This document shows positions 7,737 to 16,594 of a stretch of DNA of 64,000 nt, piece after piece. Under the pieces are notes generated by a model that saw only the letters and a list, made by a program, of their open reading frames with translations, did not search any database and had not been told where the DNA came from. The stretch's first letter is position 1. Each line of letters opens with the position of its first letter. Source of the stretch: an uncultured Erythrobacter sp. (GTDB lineage: Bacteria; Pseudomonadota; Alphaproteobacteria; Sphingomonadales; Sphingomonadaceae); the NCBI RefSeq assembly GCF_947492365.1, contig NZ_CANLMB010000001.1, forward strand, positions 806,001 to 870,000, read 5' to 3'. Position numbers and translations under genes: made by a program.

Positions 7737-8633
7737 CTATTCGACGCGGCGGACTGTGTATCCTTCAGCCTCCAGCATCGCCGGAAGCCCGTCGGGGCCG
7801 ACTATGTGCGCGGTTCCGACCGCCACAAGCGGCTTGGCACCAGCGCGCAAGTTCTCCAGCAGCACCGGCATCCAGCGCCGATTGCGGTCCACCAGCAGTG
7901 CAGCGCGAAGTTCCGGATCGGCCATGATCCCTTCGCTTGTCGCGGCTTCGATCACCGCCAGATCACCGCGTAGCCATGCCTGCGTGAGCCATCCGGGATT
8001 GTCGCGCGATCCAGTCCATTCACGCACGGTTCCCTCGAGCAGATCGCGCTGATCCTCCTCGGCAAGCTGGTCGAATATGCCCAATTGCTCGCCCGGTGTC
8101 TCGAACCCGCGCACAGGGCGTCCGTCAAACTCGCGGATGAGCGCCCGGTCCACCCCGTTATCTGGTTCCCCAACGGCTCCAACCTGCGCGAGCAGGATCG
8201 CTGCAGCCCATGTCTCGGTGTCGTTAAAGCGTTCGGGAGTAGCCTCCGAAAGCGCAATCATCTCTCTCAGGTCGGAATGCAGCGCCGGATCAACTCGGGG
8301 CGGAAGCGGACCAAGATCGGGAGTGGTCGCAAGCTCTGCAAAGGTCGCCGCTATCGCTGCGCGATTGTCGAGGCCGGGCACTTCGACCAGCAGGATATCG
8401 GCCTCGCGCACGACCCGATCAATCGCGGGATTTCGCCACTGCGTGTCATCGGGAAGCGCATGGATGGTGCCGAGTATCCACCCTTCGACGCCCCCTTGCG
8501 CATCGGTTATTTCGTATAGCAGCGGGGAGGGCGGTTCTTCGCTGGCACTCTCACCGCCCCCGCCACTCCCGCCGCATCCGGCGAGAGCCAGAAGCAGCGG
8601 GAAAGCGAAGAAGCGGCGAAGAATGCGTGTCAC
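7737..8633 (-). CDS. TraB/GumN family lipoprotein
   Basis: 298 aa from a GTG at 8633. The N-terminus is a lipoprotein signal with lipobox LALAGC, followed by a Gly/Ser/Glu linker. The family's two GxxH motifs are present: GTIHALPDD early and GTAHIVGPDG near the C-terminus. TraB/TIKI-type proteins are predicted metal-dependent peptidases; bacterial members are uncharacterised. The start at 8633 gives the lipobox a normal position. It is preceded by AAGG overlapping the TAA of the upstream paralogue 10 bases away, suggesting coupling. A longer frame from 8726 would overlap that paralogue and spoil the signal peptide. Confidence 0.8.
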   Translation of the reverse strand: MTRILRRFFAFPLLLALAGCGGSGGGGESASEEPPSPLLYEITDAQGGVEGWILGTIHALPDDTQWRNPAIDRVVREADILLVEVPGLDNRAAIAATFAELATTPDLGPLPPRVDPALHSDLREMIALSEATPERFNDTETWAAAILLAQVGAVGEPDNGVDRALIREFDGRPVRGFETPGEQLGIFDQLAEEDQRDLLEGTVREWTGSRDNPGWLTQAWLRGDLAVIEAATSEGIMADPELRAALLVDRNRRWMPVLLENLRAGAKPLVAVGTAHIVGPDGLPAMLEAEGYTVRRVE

Positions 8634-8643
8634 TGTCAGCGCC

Positions 8644-9567
8644 TTACTGGACGCGCGTGGTCTCGATATCGCGCTCGGCAAGGTAATCCTGCACGCTGCG
8701 CTCACCGGCGAGATGGCCTGCGCCAACTGCGATGAAAACCGTGCCCGGAGTGCTTTCCAGCCGCTCGTCGATCCATGCAGCCCAATTGGCGTTGCGGTTG
8801 TAGAGCAACGCCTCGGCCATCGCCTCGTCGTCGAGATCCTCGTTCATGATTGCGGCCAGACCGTCGGCATCACCGGCGACCCATTCCGCGACCATCGCGT
8901 CGAGCGTGTCCTTGACCTCGCCCATGCCTTCGACCGCGGCCATCAGGAACTCGACCTGTTGGTCCTGCGGCAGGCTATCAAAGATGCCGAGCTGGAATTC
9001 GGCCGTTTCGAGCGCGTCTTGTGTGGCATCGCCCGCCTTGCGCAGGATCACCTTGTCCACGCCAGCTTCCAGATCGTAGCCCTGTTGGAGAAGCGGGAAC
9101 ATGGTGAGCGTTAGTCCCGCCATCCACGGCTCCAACCGGTCAAAAGCCGGTGCCGGAATGCCGAGGCTCGCAAGGCCAGCCTCATAGGCAGCGGTCTGTT
9201 CCTCATCGAGGAGCGAGCGCAAAGTCGTGCCATCGGTGAAAACGCCGTTCTCGAGCGCAAGCTGTTGCATGGCCGCTTCGCTATCGGGGTCCATGCGCAG
9301 CTCGGTCACGATCGTATCGGCTGATGACAACGCCGCGTCGATTTCCGCATCGTACCACACGACGCTGGGGTCGAGCGCGTGGACGGTGCCGAACAGATAG
9401 ATCGTGGTGTCCTCGTCGGAGACTTTCCAGAGGGCGGGGCCTTCAGGACCGCTGGGCAGCTGCGCAAGCTCTTCTTCGAGATCATCATGCGCCTCTGCCA
9501 GAGCAGGAGTGGAAGCAAGCAGCGCGAGCGATGCGGCTGTGGTGGCAATCAGGGTGCGTAATTTCAT
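8644..9567 (-). CDS. TraB/GumN family secreted protein
   Basis: 307 aa with a Sec signal peptide ending near TPALAEA. It carries the same two motifs as its neighbour, GTVHALDPS and GAGHLAGERSV, and a conserved GVDKVIL segment between them. It is the first gene of a tandem pair with the downstream lipoprotein. One product would be free in the periplasm and one membrane-anchored. The predicted role is metal-dependent peptidase by analogy to TIKI, not demonstrated for this clade. Confidence 0.8.
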   Translation of the reverse strand: MKLRTLIATTAASLALLASTPALAEAHDDLEEELAQLPSGPEGPALWKVSDEDTTIYLFGTVHALDPSVVWYDAEIDAALSSADTIVTELRMDPDSEAAMQQLALENGVFTDGTTLRSLLDEEQTAAYEAGLASLGIPAPAFDRLEPWMAGLTLTMFPLLQQGYDLEAGVDKVILRKAGDATQDALETAEFQLGIFDSLPQDQQVEFLMAAVEGMGEVKDTLDAMVAEWVAGDADGLAAIMNEDLDDEAMAEALLYNRNANWAAWIDERLESTPGTVFIAVGAGHLAGERSVQDYLAERDIETTRVQ

Positions 9568-9639
9568 TGGTGCGATCCTTTCAGGAAGCGAGTGTATAAG
9601 TGAAGGATAGGATGGAAGAATTCAATTGAAGTTCGGTGT

Positions 9640-10287
9640 TCAGACAAATCGCCGGTAGAGCCACGTCGCAGACCAGATCACCCCGATGATGCAGAATACG
9701 ATCATCGGGTCTTGCTCCGGCAGCCATCCGGCTCGGGTGGCGAGCCACCATGCGGGGACAAGGATGAGATAGAGGTGGGCGGCGATCAGACCTCCGTCTG
9801 AATAGGCCGCAGCTTCATGCTCATCGACGGTGCGCCACCACTTCCAGGTGATGATAGGGACAAGCAGCGCCCAGACCGCGATCCCGACAATTGCAACTTG
9901 CGAATTTATCGGGTCATTCGAAAAGAGCCTGAGTTCACCCGGCCCGGTAGCGATGGCGAAATAGATGCCGAGGACGAGACCAACTCCCATCGCGCCGATG
10001 AGCATATTGCGCGCTTTGCGGGTGCTATCGGATAAGAGCTCACCTTCGCCCGCAGGCCACAATTTCCATGCGCAAAGGGGTACAAGCAGCAAGGTCAGCC
10101 CTAATCCGGCCATGATGCCCAGATCGAGTGCCGAGGGGCCTCCTCGCTCGATCACCGCAGTCGTGAACCCGGCAAACGCTCCGGCGGCAAAGATGCTTAC
10201 AGGTCCTGCAACCGCCGTGATCAGGGTTTTGCGTAGGGTGGATGACATGCCGCCATCGCGATCCATGCTGTGTTGATTGCTGGTCAT
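9640..10287 (-). CDS. Conserved hypothetical six-TM membrane protein
   Basis: 215 aa. Hydrophobic segments near residues 22-44, 54-75, 93-115, 128-147, 166-187 and 193-211 predict six membrane helices. I recognise no catalytic motif. Its start overlaps the stop of the upstream XRE regulator by 4 bases (ATGA), so the two are translated together and probably function together. Pairs of a tiny XRE regulator with a small integral membrane protein are common in bacteria, but the role of the membrane partner is rarely known. Confidence 0.65.
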   Translation of the reverse strand: MTSNQHSMDRDGGMSSTLRKTLITAVAGPVSIFAAGAFAGFTTAVIERGGPSALDLGIMAGLGLTLLLVPLCAWKLWPAGEGELLSDSTRKARNMLIGAMGVGLVLGIYFAIATGPGELRLFSNDPINSQVAIVGIAVWALLVPIITWKWWRTVDEHEAAAYSDGGLIAAHLYLILVPAWWLATRAGWLPEQDPMIVFCIIGVIWSATWLYRRFV

Positions 10288-10499
10288 GCGCTGTCTCCAT
10301 TGCTGGCACTGGTGTCGTTGAAAATTTCCTCAATGCTCATCCCGAAAAGCCGGGCGATGCGAAAAGCGAGAGGAAGGGAAGGGTCATGTTTGCCGGTCTC
10401 GATCGCGTTCACGGCCTGCCGCGATACATCGAGCTGCATGGCAAGCTCTGCCTGTGACCAATCGCGTTCGGCGCGCAGGACTTTGAGGCGGTTTTTCAT
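10284..10499 (-). CDS. Small XRE-family HTH transcriptional regulator
   Basis: 71 aa, little more than a Cro/C1-type HTH. The helix-turn-helix spans about residues 14-36 (SQAELAMQLDVSRQAVNAIE), followed by KHDPSLPLAFRIARLFGMSIEEIF, which is typical of the YozG-like group. It is the first gene of a two-gene unit with a six-TM protein (ATGA overlap). Its promoter region carries a near-palindrome overlapping the -35 box, so autorepression is likely. I judged it a regulator rather than an antitoxin because no toxin-like partner is present. Confidence 0.88.
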   Translation of the reverse strand: MKNRLKVLRAERDWSQAELAMQLDVSRQAVNAIETGKHDPSLPLAFRIARLFGMSIEEIFNDTSASNGDSA

Positions 10500-10542
10500 A
10501 GCTCTGATATCGTTCTCTGGTGTGGCTCGGTTGCGAATCGTG

Positions 10543-10600
10543 TGTCAGGTTTCCCTTACTTTATGTCGAGAGTTGCTGACCATGTCAAGGTAACCTGACA
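10543..10600 (-). promoter_or_regulatory. Promoter with palindromic operator for the XRE/six-TM unit
   Basis: On the minus strand the -35 box TTGACA (10588-10583) is separated by 17 bases from CATAAA (10565-10560). The -35 lies inside an 18-base near-palindrome at 10583-10600 made of half sites TGTCAAGGT and AACCTGACA with one mismatch. A matching half site TGTCAGGTT occurs at 10543-10551, downstream of the predicted start of transcription. The arrangement fits repression by the XRE protein encoded just downstream. Binding is inferred, not shown. Confidence 0.65.
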
Positions 10601-10717
10601 TTCAGTCATGTTGACCTGATAGAAGCCGCGATCTCCCGGTCTAATCCCGTGTGCAAAAATGCCTCATGCTGCGCTGCGGCATTGACCCTCAAGGGGGCAT
10701 GAGCCATTGCGCAGGCC

Positions 10718-11662
10718 ATGGAATCAGAGGTCAAAACCGGTCTTTCCGAATCGGGGGCAATCACCCGCGATCCCACCCGTTCGTTTCAGGACATGATCCT
10801 GACGTTGCACGATTTCTGGGCAGCGAATGGATGCGTGATCCTGCAACCCTATGACATGCGCATGGGGGCGGGGACGTTTCACACCGCGACGACCCTGCGC
10901 GCGCTCGGTCCGGAGCCTTGGAACGCGGCTTTTGTCCAGCCATGCCGCCGCCCGACCGACGGGCGCTATGGCGAAAACCCCAACCGGCTCCAGCATTATT
11001 ACCAGTATCAGGTGATCCTGAAGCCTTCGCCGTCCGACATTCAGGAACTGTATCTCGACAGCCTCAAAGCCATCGGGATCGACCCGCTGCGCCACGATAT
11101 CCGCTTTGTCGAAGACGACTGGGAAAGCCCGACGCTCGGCGCGTGGGGGCTGGGCTGGGAGGTCTGGTGCGACGGGATGGAAGTCACCCAGTTCACCTAT
11201 TTCCAGCAAATGGGCGGCTTTGACTGCAAGCCGGTCGCGGGCGAGCTCACATACGGGCTCGAGCGGCTGGCCATGTATATCCAGGGCGTCGACAGCGTGT
11301 ACGACCTCAACTTCAACGGTCGCGGCGTTTCGTATGGCGAGGTCTTCCTCGAAAACGAAAAGCAGATGTCCAAGTGGAATTTCGAAGTCGCCGACACCGA
11401 CGCCCTGTTCGACCTGTTCACCAAGGCTGAGGCCGAGTGCCAGAACGCGCTCGCCAATGACGTGCCGATCGCCGCATACGAACAGGCGGTCGAGGCGAGC
11501 CACGTCTTCAACCTGCTGCAAGCGCGAGGCGTCATCAGCGTGCAGGAACGCGCCAGCTATATGGGCCGGGTGCGCGATCTGGCGCGCGGCTCTTGCGAGA
11601 AATTCGCCAAGCTCAACGAAGAGAAATGGGCGCGGGACTATCCGGAATGGAGTCTCGTCTGA
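10718..11662 (+). CDS. glyQ: Glycyl-tRNA synthetase alpha subunit
   Basis: 314 aa. The catalytic subunit of the bacterial alpha2-beta2 GlyRS. Diagnostic class II segments are clear: [56 protein letters not shown] and [18 protein letters not shown]. The N-terminus from 10718 has about 20 residues before the conserved [12 protein letters not shown]; an ATG at 10793 is an alternative. The stop codon shares one base with the glyS start (TGATG), so the two subunits are made together. Confidence 0.96.
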   Translation: MESEVKTGLSESGAITRDPTRSFQDMILTLHDFWAANGCVILQPYDMRMGAGTFHTATTLRALGPEPWNAAFVQPCRRPTDGRYGENPNRLQHYYQYQVILKPSPSDIQELYLDSLKAIGIDPLRHDIRFVEDDWESPTLGAWGLGWEVWCDGMEVTQFTYFQQMGGFDCKPVAGELTYGLERLAMYIQGVDSVYDLNFNGRGVSYGEVFLENEKQMSKWNFEVADTDALFDLFTKAEAECQNALANDVPIAAYEQAVEASHVFNLLQARGVISVQERASYMGRVRDLARGSCEKFAKLNEEKWARDYPEWSLV

Positions 11663-13794
11663 TGGCTGATTTCCTCCTCGAACTGCGCTGCGAAGAAATC
11701 CCCGCGCGGATGCAGAAGGGTGCGCGCGGCGAACTGGAAAAGCTGTTCCGCCGCGAGATGGACGCTGCCGGCGTCAAAGCGGGCGAGCTGACAATCTGGT
11801 CCACCCCGCGCCGCCTTGCGCTGATCGCGCGCGGATTGCCGACCGAGACCGAGGCTGTGCGCGAAGAAGCCAAAGGTCCTCCGGTGGGCGCTCCCGATCA
11901 GGCGGTGGACGGGTTCTGCCGCAAGAACGGCGTCTCGCGCGACCAGCTGGAAGAGCGCGAAGTCAAGGGCCGCGCTACATACATTGCCGTGATCGAAAAG
12001 CCGGGTCAGGCCGTTGCCGACCTGCTCGCCGCAGCGATCCCGGCGATCATCCGCGATTTCGCATGGCCCAAGAGCATGCGCTGGGGCGAGGCGTCGATCA
12101 GCAGCGAAAGCACGCGCTGGGTGCGCCCGCTCTCCGGCATTATCGCGCTGCTCGATGGCGAGGTTGTGCCATGTGTCACTGACGGGCTAGCTACTGGCCG
12201 CACAACGCTCGGGCACCGGTTCCATTCGCGCGATGAAATAGAGGTCAGCGGCGCGGATGACTACGCCGCGAAGCTGCGCGACGCCTATGTCATCGTCGAC
12301 CACGAAGAACGGCAGAACATTGTGCGCGAAGGCGCTCGCAAAGCCGCCGAAGCAGCCGGGCTAAGCCTGGTCGAAGACGAAGGGCTGGTGGTCGAGAATG
12401 CGGGCCTGACCGAATGGTCGGTGCCGCTGCTCGGGCGCTTTGACGAGGACTTCCTCGACGTGCCGCCCGAAGTCATCCAGCTGACCGCACGGGTGAACCA
12501 GAAATACTTTGTGTGCACTCGACCCCCAGCGCAGGCTGGGGCCTCCAACGACAATCGCCAACCTCCCGAGGTCCCTGCCTCCGCAGGGACTCGCACATTG
12601 GCCAACGCCTTCGTCTGCACCTCCAATATCGCCTCGCACGATCCCGCAGTGGTGGTCGACGGCAACCGCAAAGTGCTCGCCGCAAGACTGGCCGATGCGC
12701 GCTTCTTCTGGGAATTGGACCAGAAGAAGACGCTCGCAGAGCATGCCAAGGGGCTGGAGCGGATCACGTTCCACGAAAAGCTCGGCACAGTCGCGGATAA
12801 GGTCGATCGAGTGGCGAAGCTGGCCGCGTGGCTCGTCTTCGATGCGAAGGAGCCCAATGGCGATCACCAGTTGACTCGGCAGGCGGCCGAGCTCTCTAAG
12901 GCCGACCTCGTCACCGAAATGGTTGGTGAGTTTCCCGAACTGCAGGGACTGATGGGTGGCTATTACGCCGCACGGGAAGGGTTGCCGGTAGAGGTGTCCG
13001 ACGCCATCCGCGATCACTACAAACCTGTGGGTCAGTCGGATGAAGTACCAACTGCGCCCACAACGGTTGCGGTCAGCCTCGCCGACAAACTCGACAATCT
13101 GCTAAGCTTTTTCAAGATCGGTATTCTGCCGACAGGCTCGAAGGATCCCTTCGCACTGCGCCGCGCAGCGCTTGGCTATATTCGACTGATTCAGGCCAAT
13201 GGCTTGCGACTTTCGCTCGATGAAGTCGTCCATGCTTGGGATAGCCGGCCCAATGCTGCGTTGGCCGAGAAGCTCGCGGTGTTCCTCCTCGATCGTCTTG
13301 GCGTGCAACTGCGCGATGAAGGTGTTCGCCATGACTTCATCGCTGCGTCACGCGATTGGTCGGGTAATGTCGATACGCGGATTGACCGGGTCGAGGCGCG
13401 GGCTAGGGCGCTCACGAGCTTCGTCGCAAACGAAGATGGCACCAACCTGCTCGCAGGCTACAAGCGCGCGGCCAATATCCTCAAGAAAGAGGAGTGGCAG
13501 GCTCCCGAGAACCTCGATGGTAAATCGCTTTCCTACACGCCCGAAACGGCCGAAAAAGCTCTGATTGATGCGCTTGCCGATGCGGCGCCGAAGGCGGCTG
13601 CTGCGGTGGCGGAAGAGCGCTTTGAAGATGCGATGTCGGCGCTTGCGAGTTTGCGCGCGCCCATCGACGCCTTTTTCGAGGATGTGACGGTCAATGATGA
13701 CGATCCAGCCAAGCGCGAGGCCCGCCTCAACCTTCTCGCCAGCTTTACGCGCGCGGTCGGCAATGTCGCCGATTTCAGCCGGATCGAAGGCTAG
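11662..13794 (+). CDS. glyS: Glycyl-tRNA synthetase beta subunit (with repeat-encoded insertion)
   Basis: 710 aa starting [17 protein letters not shown], the normal beta-subunit N-terminus; the ATG at 11662 overlaps the glyQ TGA. Landmarks include TARVNQKYFVC, NRKVLAARLADARFFWE, MVGEFPELQG and GSKDPFALRRAALG. The beta subunit binds tRNA and is required for activity. Residues of about 286-316, between KYFVC and FVCTSN, form an unusual Pro/Ala/Gly/Thr-rich insert (RPPAQAG, then PASAGTRT). It is encoded by two perfect hairpins and looks like an in-frame repeat insertion. The surface loop presumably tolerates it, because the frame stays open for another 390 codons. Confidence 0.95.
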   Translation: MADFLLELRCEEIPARMQKGARGELEKLFRREMDAAGVKAGELTIWSTPRRLALIARGLPTETEAVREEAKGPPVGAPDQAVDGFCRKNGVSRDQLEEREVKGRATYIAVIEKPGQAVADLLAAAIPAIIRDFAWPKSMRWGEASISSESTRWVRPLSGIIALLDGEVVPCVTDGLATGRTTLGHRFHSRDEIEVSGADDYAAKLRDAYVIVDHEERQNIVREGARKAAEAAGLSLVEDEGLVVENAGLTEWSVPLLGRFDEDFLDVPPEVIQLTARVNQKYFVCTRPPAQAGASNDNRQPPEVPASAGTRTLANAFVCTSNIASHDPAVVVDGNRKVLAARLADARFFWELDQKKTLAEHAKGLERITFHEKLGTVADKVDRVAKLAAWLVFDAKEPNGDHQLTRQAAELSKADLVTEMVGEFPELQGLMGGYYAAREGLPVEVSDAIRDHYKPVGQSDEVPTAPTTVAVSLADKLDNLLSFFKIGILPTGSKDPFALRRAALGYIRLIQANGLRLSLDEVVHAWDSRPNAALAEKLAVFLLDRLGVQLRDEGVRHDFIAASRDWSGNVDTRIDRVEARARALTSFVANEDGTNLLAGYKRAANILKKEEWQAPENLDGKSLSYTPETAEKALIDALADAAPKAAAAVAEERFEDAMSALASLRAPIDAFFEDVTVNDDDPAKREARLNLLASFTRAVGNVADFSRIEG
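12517..12609 (+). repeat. Double-hairpin palindromic element inserted in glyS
   Basis: Two perfect stem-loops lie 29 bases apart: CCCCAGC (12524-12530) with GCTGGGG (12535-12541), loop GCAG; and GTCCCTGC (12571-12578) with GCAGGGAC (12583-12590), loop CTCC. The 93 bases encode about 31 residues absent from typical GlyS between two strongly conserved blocks. The arms resemble the CCCCAGC-GCTGGGG and GTCCCTGC-GCAGGGAC palindromes found dispersed in sphingomonad intergenic regions (recalled knowledge). No other copy was seen in this window. Confidence 0.7.
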
Positions 13795-13915
13795 GGGCTA
13801 AGGTGACGCATCGGGCGGTCTATTCTGCAAGTATCCTCAAATATTACAAACAGATGGGCCAAGGGGAAAGTTTTTCAAAAACCCCATTTGCGCGGTCCAT
13901 GACAGGGAAGAATTG

Positions 13916-16582
13916 ATGACAAGCACAGTCTATACCTTCGGCGGCAACGCGCCCCACACGGATGAGCGCCAGAAGGACAAGACGATCACCGGCGGCAAGG
14001 GCGCGAACCTTGCCGAGATGGCCAGTATTGGCCTGCCGGTCCCCCCGGGCTTCACCATCACGACCGAGGAATGCGTGCGCTACCTCAGCGAAGGTGAAGC
14101 GTTCAGCGATGCCCTTCGCGGCGAAGTCACGCAGGCGCTTGCCCACATCGAAAGCGCAGTTGGCAAGCGCTTCGGCGATGCCGGCGATCCGCTGCTCGTC
14201 TCGGTCCGCTCGGGCGCGCGGGTGAGCATGCCGGGGATGATGGACACGGTCCTCAATCTCGGCCTCAACGATGCGACGGTTGAGGGGCTTGCGAGCACCA
14301 GCGGAGACGAGCGCTTCGCATGGGACAGCTACCGCCGCTTCATCCAGATGTACTCCGATGTGGTGCTCGGCCTCGATCACGGCCTGTTCGAAGAAGCGCT
14401 CGAAATCGTTAAGGAAGACAACGGCTTCTACGCCGATACCGAGCTGTCGGCAGATGACTGGAAGGCGCTCGTCACCGAATTCAAAGGCATCGTCGAGAGT
14501 GAGCAGGGCAAGCCGTTCCCGCAGGATGTGACCGAGCAGCTATGGGGCGCAATCGCGGCTGTGTTTGACAGCTGGGACAGCGACCGCGCCAAGGTCTATC
14601 GCCGCCTCAACGACATTCCCGCTGACTGGGGCACCGCAGTGAATGTGCAGGCGATGGTGTTCGGCAATATGGGTGAAACGAGCGCGACCGGCGTCGCCTT
14701 CACCCGCGACCCCGCGACCGGCGAGCGCGCCTATTACGGCGAGTATCTCATCAACGCGCAGGGCGAGGACGTGGTCGCCGGTATCCGCACCCCGCAATAC
14801 CTGACCAAGGCCGCGCGCGAGAATGCTGGGGCCAAGCCGCTCTCGATGGAAGAGGCGATGCCCGAGGCTTACGGTGAGCTGGCGCGCGTGTTCGACCTGC
14901 TCGAGAACCACTACCGCGACATGCAGGACATCGAGTTCACCGTAGAGCGCGGCAAGCTGTGGATGCTCCAGACGCGCTCGGGCAAGCGCACGGCCAAGGC
15001 GGCGCTCAAGATGGCGGTCGACATGGTTGGCGAGGAGCTGATCGACAAGCGCGAGGCGGTGCTGCGGGTGGACCCGATGGCGCTCGACCAGCTGCTTCAC
15101 CCGACGCTCGATCCGGAGGCTGCGCGCAATGTGCTGACCAGCGGCCTGCCAGCATCGCCGGGCGCAGCGGCGGGCAAGATCGTGCTCGACGCCGACACCG
15201 CAGAGCAATGGGCAGGGCGCGGCGAGAAGGTGATCCTGGTGCGGGTCGAAACCTCGCCAGAGGACATCCACGGCATGCACGCTGCGCAAGGCATCCTGAC
15301 CGCACGCGGCGGGATGACGAGCCACGCAGCGGTGGTCGCACGCGGCATGGGACGCCCCTGCGTCTCGGGCGCGAGCGCGGTGTCGATTGACCGGCAGGGC
15401 CGCACTCTGCGGATCGGCGCTCAGGAGCTTAAAGAGGGTGACGAGATCACGCTCGACGGGGCGAACGGGCAAGTGATGCTGGGCATTGTGCCGACGGTTG
15501 AGCCGGAGCTGGCTGGCGACTTTGGCACGCTGATGGTGTGGGCCGATGAGCTGCGCCGGATGCGTGTGCGCACCAATGCCGAGACGCCCGCCGACTGCAA
15601 GATGGCGCGGCAGTTCGGGGCGGAAGGGATCGGCCTTTGCCGGACCGAGCACATGTTCTTCGACGCTTCGCGGATCAGTGCGGTGCGCCAGATGATCCTC
15701 GCGGAAGACGAGCGCGGACGGCGCGCGGCGCTGGAGCAGCTGCTGCCCGAACAGCGCGCGGACTTCACTGCGATCTTTGAAGTGATGACGGGTCTGCCGT
15801 GCACGATCCGCCTGCTCGATCCGCCATTGCACGAGTTCCTGCCGACGCGCGATGAGGACTTTGCCGACCTCGCAGACGCGACGGGGCTGGGGGTGGACCA
15901 CCTCAAGCGGCGCGCGGACGAGCTGCACGAATTCAACCCGATGTTGGGCCATCGCGGCTGCCGTCTGGGGATCACCTACCCTGAAATCTACGAGATGCAG
16001 GCGCGCGCGATCTTCGAAGCGGCTTGCGATGTGCAAGCATCCTCAGGCGCGGCGCCGCTGCCCGAGATCATGGTCCCGCTGGTGGCGACACGGCGCGAGC
16101 TGGCGATCCTGCGCGAGCTGGTCGAGCGGGTGGCCGAGCAAGTCTTTGAAGAGAAGGGCGCGCGGGTCGACTACCTAGTCGGTACGATGATCGAACTGCC
16201 GCGTGCGGCTCTGATGGCGGGCGAGATCGCGCATGAAGGCGCGTTCTTCAGCTTTGGCACCAACGATCTGACGCAGACGACCCTGGGCGTGAGCCGCGAC
16301 GATTCCGCGCGCTTCCTCGCGCCTTACGTGGAGAAGGGCATCTTCGCGCGCGATCCGTTTGTCAGCCTCGATATCGAAGGGGTCGGTCAGCTAGTCGAGC
16401 TTGCGGCAGAGCGGGGCAGGGCAACGCGGGGCGACATCAAGCTGGGGATCTGCGGCGAGCATGGCGGCGATCCGGCGAGCATTGCGTTCTGCGAGAAGGT
16501 GGGCTTGGACTACGTCAGCGCTTCGCCTTACCGCGTGCCGATTGCGAGGCTCGCAGCGGCGCAGGCTTCGATGAATGACTGA
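13916..16582 (+). CDS. ppdK: Pyruvate, phosphate dikinase
   Basis: 888 aa. Interconverts pyruvate, ATP and Pi with PEP, AMP and PPi. The N-terminal ATP-grasp domain opens with GGKGANLAEM and contains SVRSGARVSMPGMMDT. The central swivelling domain carries the phospho-His motif GGMTSHAAVVARGMGRPCV. The C-terminal PEP/pyruvate TIM barrel contains GTMIELPRAA, FGTNDLTQTTLG and GICGEHGGDP. The ATG at 13916 is preceded by GGGAAG; a TTG just before it is unlikely. It follows glyS on the same strand by 121 bases, a frequent order in alphaproteobacteria. It probably serves PEP supply for gluconeogenesis. Confidence 0.96.
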   Translation: MTSTVYTFGGNAPHTDERQKDKTITGGKGANLAEMASIGLPVPPGFTITTEECVRYLSEGEAFSDALRGEVTQALAHIESAVGKRFGDAGDPLLVSVRSGARVSMPGMMDTVLNLGLNDATVEGLASTSGDERFAWDSYRRFIQMYSDVVLGLDHGLFEEALEIVKEDNGFYADTELSADDWKALVTEFKGIVESEQGKPFPQDVTEQLWGAIAAVFDSWDSDRAKVYRRLNDIPADWGTAVNVQAMVFGNMGETSATGVAFTRDPATGERAYYGEYLINAQGEDVVAGIRTPQYLTKAARENAGAKPLSMEEAMPEAYGELARVFDLLENHYRDMQDIEFTVERGKLWMLQTRSGKRTAKAALKMAVDMVGEELIDKREAVLRVDPMALDQLLHPTLDPEAARNVLTSGLPASPGAAAGKIVLDADTAEQWAGRGEKVILVRVETSPEDIHGMHAAQGILTARGGMTSHAAVVARGMGRPCVSGASAVSIDRQGRTLRIGAQELKEGDEITLDGANGQVMLGIVPTVEPELAGDFGTLMVWADELRRMRVRTNAETPADCKMARQFGAEGIGLCRTEHMFFDASRISAVRQMILAEDERGRRAALEQLLPEQRADFTAIFEVMTGLPCTIRLLDPPLHEFLPTRDEDFADLADATGLGVDHLKRRADELHEFNPMLGHRGCRLGITYPEIYEMQARAIFEAACDVQASSGAAPLPEIMVPLVATRRELAILRELVERVAEQVFEEKGARVDYLVGTMIELPRAALMAGEIAHEGAFFSFGTNDLTQTTLGVSRDDSARFLAPYVEKGIFARDPFVSLDIEGVGQLVELAAERGRATRGDIKLGICGEHGGDPASIAFCEKVGLDYVSASPYRVPIARLAAAQASMND

Positions 16583-16594
16583 TCGCGGAGGGGC

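Noticed and set aside
10284..10499. Toxin-antitoxin module led by the XRE protein
   Set aside because: The partner is a six-TM protein with no toxin family features; a regulator/membrane protein pair is a simpler reading.
13863..13885. GGGG..GTTTTTCAAAAAC..CCC hairpin as a glyS terminator
   Set aside because: The stem is mostly A-T and has no T-run after it on the plus strand; it could equally be part of the ppdK leader.
14540..16036. 498-aa open frame antisense to ppdK
   Set aside because: Lies entirely opposite a gene with full PPDK motifs; long antisense frames are expected from codon bias in high-GC DNA, and the translation has no recognisable motif or ribosome-binding site.
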